This document shows, piece by piece, positions 40,371-50,100 of a stretch of DNA of 64,000 nucleotides (its first letter is position 1; each line of letters opens with the position of its first letter). The position numbers and the translations under genes are program-made. This DNA comes from Nymphaea colorata (Eukaryota > Streptophyta > Magnoliopsida > Nymphaeales > Nymphaeaceae): the NCBI RefSeq assembly GCF_008831285.2, contig NC_045142.1, forward strand, positions 7,602,713 to 7,666,712. The letters run 5' to 3'. Under the pieces are notes generated by a model. It was not told the origin of the DNA, did not search any database, and saw nothing but the letters and a program-made list of their open reading frames with translations.

Positions 40371-42359
40371 ACTAACCTTGGTCATGATTCGCTTCTAAGT
40401 AGAGCCTCCTGACACATGCTCTTTTTTCCGTGGGACCTTGTTTTTCGTCATCATCTTCTTCTTCTGTGCTTCTTCATTCTATGGTTGTAAAGGTTCGAGC
40501 TTTTTGACGGTCATGGTCTGATACATGATATCATCAAGGTTGTTTCTTAATTAACTATCTGGAGTTTTTTGGTCTTAATCTCGGAAATGAACTAGGTTTT
40601 TAATGCTGCTGAGAAAACTAACTTTGTTCATTATCATGTTTTTGATTGGTAATATTTCATTTTGTGAAAGTAGCTGTAAATTTGAACCTGAATTCACAAA
40701 ATTAGCCGTCCCTTTTTTGGGTATTAGAATTTGAGATCCTAGTAAATTCCTTGACTTGCACGGAAAATGTCTTTCCTGATGTTTCTTCTTCAATAATGGC
40801 GGAGTTTTAAGTTTTATAGCGTCGGAATGATTTTGATGGCCGCTGAAACATATTTTTAGCGTGTAACTGGAAATTTGGTTTCAGGCTAACAATTTGTCGG
40901 TCATCTCTTCAGAGAGTCCATATCAGCCATTTGTTTCAATGAAGTACTTGATGGGTTCTCATCTGCCAAGTCGTATAGCTGTGGCTTATTGTCATAGTTG
41001 AAGTCTTATGCTGTGAAATAGGATATCTGAAAAACGTGGACTTCTGGGTTGTGGGTATTTCTAAATCTCACGTTATACTTTCATGGAACTAAGAATATGC
41101 AAGTTCCACCATTGGTTTTGCTCTATGAGACAGATTTCCTATTATAGTTGAGAACTTTTGCTGGAATAAGGAGGTCCAAGTTATCACTATGAAGGCCAAA
41201 AGATTTATGAATAAATATGGGGTTTGATGTTAGTGATCGCTGATATTACACTTGCTTGCTTGCTAGTCTCTTTTTTTGCGTGATACTTTCTAGTGAAACA
41301 TATGAAACCAATATGAGGAATGTGTGTAGCAGTAAAATTTTGAAAGAACTTTACTGGGTCAATTGATAAGTATCATACATTACATCTAAAGGCAAATATA
41401 TCTTTCATGGTTTAAGTTCATCAGTTGGCTATTAGTAAAAATCCATGTGCTTCATGCACTTGGGATGGTGATTCACTTGATGGCAGTTTAATATTTAACA
41501 TATGTGGCCGTGCCATAAGTTTACAGACTTTTCTTTTGTAGTAGGGATGGTACCTTGAGGAATTCTACGTTTTGGAAGCCAGCTGTGACCAATGCCACCT
41601 GTCAGCCTATAATTAGGATACAGGAACAAGGAGGACTTTCTTTCTAAAGTGCAAAACTAAATGTCATTATCTGAACTAAGAGAAAGAGAAGCTTTCCTGG
41701 CTTTCTTCCTTTTCATGTGTAATTTATGATGTCCTTACTTGTATTTGGTTTCATTCATTTTTCTATGAGGTCACATGAGACTTGTAAAAATCGTGAAGAT
41801 CTCATGAGAAACTTGAAGATATAACAGGAGGCTCTTAGCTTCTTACCACAGATTTAGTTGTGTATCAATCCATGTCCTTTGGGTTCTAAAGTGACATGGT
41901 GGTGGTGTTTTTGTCCATCCTCTAGATATCAAGTCCCATGAAAGAAAGATATTAAAATCCTAAAGATCTTATGAGAAACATTGAAATATGATTACGGAAT
42001 TTTCCTGATAATGAAGGCTCTTATCCATTTGTGATGTTATCTTGAAAATTGGTTTTGTATGAATCCATGTGCTTTCACTTTCTAAATGAACATGATTATG
42101 TCATTATGATCGGATCCATTTGTGTTCTTATCTTGAAAACTAGTTTTGTATGAATCCATGTGCCTTCACTTTCTAAATGAACATGATTATGATGCTTCCT
42201 GTCCATCCTCTGCTTGTCATGTCTCATGAACCAAGAAAAGAGCTTTTCCTTGGCATAAAAATTTCAAGAACAGCAAATAATTTCTCTCTTGTTAGTTTCA
42301 TTTTTGCTGAAAATTGCTTGTCCTCTCTGTTAGAAACATAGAATGTATGTGTCCAGATT

Positions 42360-42405
<46 letters not shown>

Positions 42406-42413
42406 TACTTTTT
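40371..42413. other. transcribed-looking but non-coding DNA
   Basis: Mixed composition with no frame over about 72 codons; it resembles intron or UTR more than the AT-rich intergenic DNA elsewhere. It ends in a (TA)n tract (about 42364-42410) that abuts the copia 5' LTR. Confidence 0.35.
41765..42240. repeat. local tandem repeats
   Basis: A unit of about 91 bp (tatccatttgtg..., ttttgtatgaatccatgtg, ctaaatgaacatgattatg) occurs at about 42022 and 42113. Related but more diverged segments (gtgtatcaatccatgt, gatctcatgagaaac) lie at 41790-41990. Confidence 0.8.
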
Positions 42414-42718
42414 TGTTTTGACCTTTTTGACTTTGAATGGGAGTTGACTAGTTGCCACGGCTAGATTTCTAGCCATTGGAACTAGTCTAACGTCTAGTTC
42501 TATGGCTTCTTGTGTAGTCCCCCTGTTTATAAAAGGTGACTATTCACATGCTTTGCAAAGGCTTTGAGGCCTGTTTTTCTGCTGTACTTTAAGATTCAGC
42601 AATACAAGTTTGTGCACCTCTAGTTTGAGGTTTTTCTTGTGTAAGTTCTTGGTGAGGCTGGTGCCCTCACGTTTATGATATTGAAGCATCTCTAGCCATT
42701 GTTCAGCTCTGGTTTTCA
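42414..42718 (+). repeat. 5' LTR
   Basis: Starts TGTTTTGACCTTTTTG and ends CTCTGGTTTTCA. It has a TATA-like tttataaaa at about 42527-42535. The start coordinate is the first TG shared with the 3' LTR. Confidence 0.9.
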
Positions 42719-42730
42719 TGGTATCAGAGC
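42719..42730 (+). other. primer-binding site (initiator Met-tRNA type)
   Basis: TGGTATCAGAGC immediately follows the 5' LTR, the standard copia primer site complementary to the 3' end of initiator methionine tRNA. Confidence 0.95.
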
Positions 42731-42894
42731 GATTGGTTTGGCTTTAGGTTTTTGGTCTTCTGAAGGCTTTGGTAAATCAGATCTTGCTGCCTATGACCGA
42801 GGAGTACACCAACTGTTCATGAAATTGCTGAGAAGACAATTTACTATTTCTTGTGACTAAGAACCTGCCTTCTTGCTGGAAAACCTACTGATCC

Positions 42895-43161
42895 AAGCAC
42901 CTGTTTAGTGGCTTTGGTACTGTCACAAGATTCTTTTGTTGCTGATTTCGTGGATATCTTATCTCCTACTGCTTGGGGGGCTGTGATTATTTTTGCTGCT
43001 CGGATAATTTCTTCTTCACGTGGCCAGCAAGCACCTGTTTAGTGGCTTTGGTACTGTCACAAGATTCTTTTGTTGCTGATTTCGTGGATATCTTATCTCC
43101 TACTGCTTGGGGGCTGTGATTATTTTTGCTGCTCGGATAATTTCTTCTTCTCGTGGCCAGC
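42895..43161. repeat. 134-bp tandem duplication in the copia leader
   Basis: The block beginning aagcacctgtttagtggctt at 42895 recurs at 43029 with only a couple of visible differences, so the duplication is much younger than the LTR divergence. Confidence 0.95.
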
Positions 43162-43241
43162 AAGCTTTATTTGTCCAAGTAAATGATCTCTCCAAGGGAA
43201 TTTTAAAACTATAAGTAGATTATCTTGGTTGATCTTGTGCA

Positions 43242-44082
43242 ATGGATGAAATAGTTTCCCGTCTTCCCTTTCCTAAACTTTCATCGACAAACTATATCCA
43301 ATGGGCTAGGACTATAGAGCATTTCATTTGTAGTAAAGACCTTTGGGGACTAGTTGATGGGATGAAAATTGAACCTCAATTAGTCTTGACCAAAGTTGTT
43401 GATGGAAAGGTTGAAGAATGAATGGAACAGAAAAAGAAAAGGTTGTGGCTGAGTATAATAAGAAGTGGGAAGAGTGGAAAGTAGGCCATCACAAAATTAT
43501 TACATGAATATTGACTTGTGTAGACAATGCTACTAGTGTGCAGATTTCAAAATTAAATGCTGCTCAAAAAACATGAAAATACTAAAAAGAAAACTCACAC
43601 TATGAGGGACATAGCATATATGCATAATATTCAACTCAAGATTCACAATCTCCAACAAAGAGATAGATCCATTAAAGATTATGTGGCTGAAATAGATCAA
43701 TTGTACGATGAGTTGAGCATATTTGAACCACATTGGGTTGATGCACAAAATCTTGTTTTAAGGGAAAAGCAAATCTAACGTGATAAATTTTACGAGTTTT
43801 TCATTGGTCTAAGACCTGAATTTGATGGTGTTAAAACTTCCATGCTTCATCATCCTAAAATACCATCTATGAATGATGCTATTGCTGAACTTCAAATGGA
43901 GGAGGATCGGCTAAACCTTGATAGAGAAAAAAAACTAGCAATGCTCTTGCTACATCTTGACCGGGGCCTATTTAAAGCCTTCGACCTCCACATTTCAACT
44001 GATGAAATAAAGGAGAAAAGAAAAAGATTCATTGTTACCATTGTCAATATGAAGGACATATTAAGCCAAAATGTCTAAAGTT
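43242..44082 (+). pseudogene. copia gag remnant with zinc knuckle
   Basis: The start reads MDEIVSRLPFPKLSSTNYIQ, the usual copia gag opening, followed by a helical middle (DRSIKDYVAEIDQLYDELS, EFFIGLRPEFDGVKTSML) and a CCHC zinc knuckle at 44033-44074 (CYHCQYEGHIKPKC; C-X2-C-X4-H-X4-C). Stops at about 43420 and 43776 and frameshifts break the frame. All four zinc ligands survive. Confidence 0.92.
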
Positions 44083-44090
44083 AAAAAGTC

Positions 44091-46680
44091 TTGACAAATG
44101 TGGCTGCTCCTATCCAAGAAGAAAAGAAAGAATCAAGTTCCTTTCATCTTGATCAACTCATAAGTGTTCCCCAACCAAAACTCATTGAAGCCATTCAACC
44201 ATTGCTAAAGGGAGAAGGTACACCTTCAGCATTGAGAGCTACTATTGTGTTTACTTCATCAAGTAAGTCTTCTTGGATTATTGATTCGGGTGCTTGTGGA
44301 TCCCTTCTTACCGAATGCACAAAAAATAATTCATATTCATTTTACAAACAGCTGATGGAACTCTTCTTGAAATACTTTATTGGAAATCTTGATCAAACAT
44401 TTGAATCCAAAGTTTTAAAAGTGACCCAAGTTAGAGGTATTCTTAAATTGAACTTGAATTTATTATCTGTTTCCCAAATGGTTGACCTTGGTTTTGATAT
44501 AGTTTTCTCACAATATAAATGTTTGATACAAGACCATTTGGATGTTTGATACAAGACCATTTATCCAAGAAGACAATTGGGGAAGGTTTTAGGATCCCTA
44601 CTACAATGATTTTTTGGACCTTTCAAGACTCTCATGCAATACCATCAAGAAATATGATATTCAAACTTGGCACCAAAGGCTTGAACATTCAAATTTAGAG
44701 AAAATGTCTCATCTTCTTTTCTTGAAAAAATATTGTCAAAAGATTTTTTGTTGTAATGATTGTATCAAGGCAAAAATGAAGGCCCTACCTTTTGATAATA
44801 GAAATTTTGTTGCCCAAATGCCTTTTGAATTGGCGCACTCGGATGTGGGGGGACCCTTACCTATTATGTCTAAAAGAGGATTATTATATTATGTAATTTT
44901 TATTGATGATTTCTCAAAGCATGTTTGGGTTTATTTTCTCAAACACAAATAAAGGTATTTGTAAATTTCAAAAATTTCTATAACATGATTAAGACCTAAT
45001 TGGACACCAACATTAAAGTCTTTAGAAGTGATTCAGGAGGTGAATATATTTCAAATGAATTTAAACAATTCCTAAAAGACAAAGACATCGTACATCAAAA
45101 ATCTTGCTCAGAGACTCCACAACAAAATGGAGTGGCCGAACGAAAACATAGACACATTGTTGAAACCACAAGAGCACTTCTTTTATCCAAGAATATTCCT
45201 AAAAGTTTTTGGGCTGAAACTATTTTAACATAAACCTACTTAATTAATAGAATGCCTACCAAAATCTTGAAACGTATCTCTTCATTTGAAAGATTATAAT
45301 ATTAAGCCAAATTATAATAGACTTAAAATTTTTGGCTGCAAATGTTATGTTTTAACTTTTAAGTGACAAAAATGATGAACTTTCCTCAAGATAAAGTTTT
45401 ACGACTTAAGAAAGCTTTTTATGGTTTAAAACAAGCTCCCTGGTTTGACAAGCTTAGTAGTGTCATGTTTGATCAAGGTTTCTCATCATGCTATTCAGAT
45501 ACTGCCATGTTTGTGAAGAACACTTCTATGGGCATAATTGTATTGTTGTTATATGTTGATGATATGGTAATTAGAGGCCTCATAGAATTAAAACAATTTC
45601 TTGATATTTGCTTTCAAATGATGGATTTGGGAAGACTAACATATTTTTTTTGGAATTAAAGTTGCCTATAGCGAAAGAGGCTATTTGCTTTCACAAATGA
45701 AGTTTGCTAGTGAGATAATTGACAGAGCAGGGATTTCAAATGATAAAATTATAGACATTCTAGAAGCTCTAGGAGTAAAAATGAAGATTGATGATAGAGA
45801 GATACTAGAGAATCCCACTCCATTTCGACAAATTGTTGGTGCTCTCTATTATCTCTCTATCATTAGACCAGATATTACTCATGCGGTTCATGTTATAAGC
45901 CAATTCCAACAAAGACACACTTCAGTACATATGAGGGCGGCAATGAGAATTGTGCGTTATGTCAAGATTCAAGAGTACAATCAACAAAGGGCTTTTCTTA
46001 TCTTCATCTTTCAAATTAGAATTAATTGCTTATATAGATGCTGATTGTATAGGTAGGCGTCGGGCTCGGCCGCCGATCGGGGCCCGCTACCCGGCCCACA
46101 ACTGGCCTAGGTCCGGAGGCCTGGTAATATTAAAAAAATATTTTTTTATATATTTAAATTTAATAATACATATTTTATTATTTAAAATACAAATTATATT
46201 AAAAAATTTCTTTTATAAATAAAAAATACTTTTTAATTGTAATTGGGCCGGGCACGGGCCCAGGCCCGATACCTGAATATCGGGCCGGGTCGGGCCCGAA
46301 ACTCAGGCCCGTTGGGCAGACTCGGCCCGGCCTGATGCCCACCCCTACTTGATTGGGGTGGAGATCCTAATAATAAGCACTCCACCATTGGTTTTTGTGT
46401 GTTTTTAGGTAATTCGTTAATTTCCTGATAATGCAAGAAACAGAACAAGTTGTCTCTCTATCATCAACTGAAGCTGAATATCGAGCCATGACATCTACAA
46501 CAATGGAAATTGTGTGGCTCAAAAGTTTATTGGAAGATATGAGAATTCATCTAGTTGATCCTATTAAAGCTTTGTTGTGACAACAAGAGTGCAATTTATA
46601 TCACCAGCAATCATACATTCCATGAGAGAACAAAGCATATAGAGATGGATTGTCACTATGTTCGTGAAGAGTTTCTTTAG
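44091..46680 (+). pseudogene. copia pol remnant (protease, integrase, RT, RNase H)
   Basis: Protease: WIIDSGACGSLL with the DSG at 44283-44291. Integrase: a GAG-pre-integrase zinc region (WHQRLEHSN..., CCNDCIKAK), DVGGPLPIMSKRG and IFIDDFSKHVW, then RSDSGGEY and QQNGVAERKHR; the expected acidic residues are visible. After FGCKCYVL (about 45330-45357) the frame resumes at RT KAFYGLKQAP, so the integrase C-terminus and the front of RT are deleted. The RT active site is YVDD at 45552-45563. RNase H is split by the 300-bp MITE and continues after it (STEAEYRAM, HYVREEF). Several stops make it inactive. Confidence 0.93.
46048..46347. mobile_element. hAT-type MITE, GGCCCGG family, copy 3 (300 bp), inside copia RNase H
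   Basis: GC-rich arms with repeated GGGCCGGGC words surround an AT-rich core; the right end is GATGCCCACCCCTA and the left end a degenerate version (TATAGGTAGGCGTCGGG). The flanks gctgattg (46040-46047) and cttgattg (46348-46355) agree at 6 of 8 positions. The copia RNase H frame stops at the left flank and continues at the right flank, which fixes the insertion site. Confidence 0.9.
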
Positions 46681-46796
46681 AAAAACATTGACCTCTCCCA
46701 TGTTCCATCTGAATATCAACTAGGAGATTTTTTTACCAAGGTTCTTGCTGCTACCAGGTTTCAATTTCTTCTTGGCAAACTTTCTATTTTCTTTTT

Positions 46797-47100
46797 TGTT
46801 TTGACCTTTTTGCCTTTGATTGGGAGTTGACTAGTCCCAACGGCTAGATTTCTAGTAGTTGGAACTGGTCCAACTTCTAGTTCTATGGCTTCTTGGTAGT
46901 CCTCCTCTATATAAAGGTTGACTATTCACATGCTTTGCAAAGGCTTTGAGGCTTGTTTTGCTGCTGTACTCTAAGATTCAGCAATACAAGTATGTGCACC
47001 TCTAGTTTGAGGTTTTTCTTGTGTGAGTTCTTGGTGAGGCTGGTGCCCTCAAGTTTATGATATTGAGGAATCTCTAGCCGCTGTCCAGCTCTGGTTTTCA
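46797..47100 (+). repeat. 3' LTR, adjoining the ADT gene
   Basis: Matches 42414-42718 from TGTTTTGACC to CTCTGGTTTTCA. Its end is only 67 bases from the ADT start codon at 47168. A polypurine tract was not recognised before it. Confidence 0.92.
46908..46915 (+). promoter_or_regulatory. TATA box in the 3' LTR, candidate ADT promoter
   Basis: tatataaa sits about 250 bp upstream of the ADT ATG and points toward it. A start about 30 bp downstream would yield a roughly 230-bp 5' leader made of LTR R/U5 plus the CT-rich stretch 47101-47167. No other TATA-like element lies between it and ADT. Promoter use is inference. Confidence 0.55.
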
Positions 47101-47167
47101 CACACTCTCTCTCTTTCTTTTTCTCTCTCTAGTGAACTTTGATAAGAGCAACTGCTAAGTGTGTGTA

Positions 47168-50100
47168 ATGGCTGCCACTGCTCCATCTGCTCAAAGTGCA
47201 TCTTCAATACCTTTCTCGAAGTACGCCTCTACACAAGCTATCTTCTTCTCCTGTTCTGACCAACAACCACCTTCTGAAATACACATTAAAGCTTCTGTTT
47301 TTAGCTCTCCTAGAAGTGGCAGAAAACTCATGATGAAGGCTTCTGTTAGGGATGAGGTTCATCAACCTTCAAGAGATTGTCCACCTCTGTCCCTTCCAAG
47401 TATCTTCTACATCCCCAACCAATACTTTAAATTTATGTATAGATTTCTTTCCTTTTCATTGTGTGCTGTTTTGTAGAGCCTTTGTCTGCAGCAGAACTGC
47501 CAGATTCAGACCACCACCGATCCCAATTGAGGGTAGCATACCAGGTTTGGATCAATAGTATTATTTTGGTTGGATTCTTCTTTCTGGATTGGTTGGACAA
47601 ATGGGGACATTTGATTGATGAATGAAAATTTGGATTTTTTATCTCATTCTTTTCTGGATAAGTAGCTGCAGAGTTCCTCCGATTCTTCAGCATTCTTCTT
47701 TGCAACATGCTGGCTTTTGTTATTCTTAATGATTTTCTGTTTCTTCGTTTAAGGGAGTTCCTGGTGCATACAGTGAAGCTGCAGCTGGCAAGGCTTACCC
47801 CAACTGTGAACCAGTTCCTTGTGAACAATTTGAAACTGCATTTGCGGTGAGGTCCAAATTCCCTTTATTGCTAAACCTTTTTAACGGATTCGATTTTAAT
47901 GTGATTATCCCCTTCTCTTTCTATAGTTTTGTTTTCTCTTATTAAGGATTTGCCATTAATGCCATTTATTCTTGTTGAACTGTCATAGTTTGGTATCTGA
48001 TATCTGCAATTAGTTCTTAATATTTCTTCTTTCTTGGTGCTGAAATCACTGGTACATTGACCTGTCTGATGTTTAATTATTTTCAGTGTGAAGCTGAATT
48101 GTTTGAAAATACAATGTCTAAACTCTAGCATATATTATCTTAGTCTGTTGCTGAAGTGCACACAGATTTTCTAAGAAATTCATGACTAAACACCCATTCA
48201 ACATTCTGTGCTTAGTTGTCAAGGTGTCACCTAGGCATGGACTAGTCTTCTTTTCACATCCCACACCTAAGTCCATCACTTAGGCGTGGGGTGTGGTTGG
48301 CGCCTAGGCTGACCTAGGCATGCTGGTGCCTAGTCCATTGGGGCGTTTGGGTGACCTTAGCCTTTGATATTTGATTTGTTTTGCTTCCCAAGACCTCTTG
48401 TCCCTTGAGTTTAGCTTAATTTTATTGCAGGGAGTCTGTTTTGACCCGGTGGTTGCAAAATTTATGTTGAAAACAGAGAATTTTTGTTATAAGTATCTCA
48501 GAAAATTACAATTTGTGCAGAAATTAGATTGCTTGCAAGGTCTATCTTTTATCTGAATTGATTGAGTTAGGATTGTGGGTGTGATTTGAGTTCTGCTAAT
48601 GTATGCATTAGACAACTTAAGTCAGAGTCATGTAGGCGTCTTTCACAGTCTTCCAAATTTGTTCATATTCAGTTGCCATCTACCATAGGTCCAGTTTAGG
48701 TAGCACAGATTTCAAAGTAGGTATTATTTGGGTTATTTTCTCTTTCATGTATGTTGTTTAGAGCTTAGTTTCAGTTCTACAATGAGAAGTCTATCATCTA
48801 GTTTGTTCGTCACTAAACTTTTCTTATGCTGTTTTATAAGTTTATTTTGACTAATCCTAACTTTCTAACATGCTAACTTAACACATAAAGCATAAATCTA
48901 GCATGTTAGAATTAAAAATAACTAAGCAAAATTGCAATGATTTTTGGACGCCTCTCTAGGCTAGGCGCGACTAGGCACCAGGCGCTGCTAGCCTAGCTGC
49001 CTTGATAATAGCTGCCTTGATAACTAAGATTCGGTGGCTAGATTGTGAGTCGGACTTGATTATTTGTCTCTGTATCCATGCTTTTTCTCTTTGCAGTTGC
49101 TTGTTCTGTAGTCAAGACGAACCCTCCTCAAGGAGGAGAATGATGTTTAGGTCCGCATCAGCATCTGGGAACTACCCCAAGGAGACTCTATTTGTTGATT
49201 TTGACTGGAAGTTTGAATATCATCATGTCGTCTTATGGAGAAATCAAAATATCTTGATATTACTTATTCTTCACCTGGTCAGGTGGGTTGGCTTAAAGAC
49301 CATTAGGTTGGTGGAAGTCAAAAATTCACTGTATAGGGTGCGCCATAATCTAGTAAGAGTTGGCTAACCTTGATTTGCCAACCCAGATAAAAAGAGGCGG
49401 TCTGTGGACCAACCTTGAACTGCTCCAATGATCTCTTGAATAATCTAGTGAGATCAAGCAGCCTGAGCATTGAACATCATCATGAAGTGGTTGGCACTTG
49501 GCAGGAGGCAGCTTCTAAAATTTTTTATGGTCTGACTGTTTTTTATCGTCATTTGTCCTACCAAACAATCCCTTTCTAGTTCAAAGGTCTGAGTTGTGCC
49601 TTTATTAAAAATAGTGGCAAAATAGTCCTACTTATTGTGTTCCTTTTTCTATGATTTTTTATCTCCTCAAATTTAGTAACACGAGCAGATCTAGGTCTCA
49701 GCTTTAGTATTTCAAATGAATGGAAAAAGTTGTCTGAAGGCTGCTGTCTTGAAAGAGAGCATGGTACAGAGTTATTTTAAAATTGCAATCAAGGCTAGTG
49801 AAGTGAACATGTCCAAAGTTACATAGATAAGTATTGCATGTAATGCACTTGATGATATGTAATGTTTTGTGCAAAGCAGCTGTCTTCTGTGTAGGTTTGT
49901 ATTGTTGCAGCAGGTTTGGCTTGATCAAGTATCTTAGATGGCAGAAATATTTTGAAGGCTGCATTAGTCCTTCTTCTGTTATATGCATTGGATCAGTTTA
50001 CAATCATCAGGTTCAGGGATCTAGCCACTAGGTGCATGAGTTTGTGTGAATCCTTTCTGATTCAAGTGTAGTCAGAATGCACAAGCCTTAGATGATATGA

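Larger units (their letters stand above)
42414..47100 (+). mobile_element. decayed Ty1/copia LTR retrotransposon (about 4.7 kb)
   Basis: Two LTRs of about 305 bp flank gag and pol remnants in copia order (gag, protease, integrase, RT, RNase H). A primer-binding site directly follows the 5' LTR. The LTRs differ by numerous substitutions and small indels, so the insertion is not recent. Internal damage includes stops, frameshifts, a deletion between integrase and RT, a 134-bp tandem duplication near the 5' end, and a MITE in RNase H. No target duplication was found: the left flank is a (TA)n run and the right flank is cacac. Confidence 0.94.

Noticed and set aside
47159-47167. Upstream extension of ADT exon 1 before the ATG at 47168
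   Set aside because: It would need a GTG start; the ATG at 47168 is the natural start and gives a typical transit peptide.
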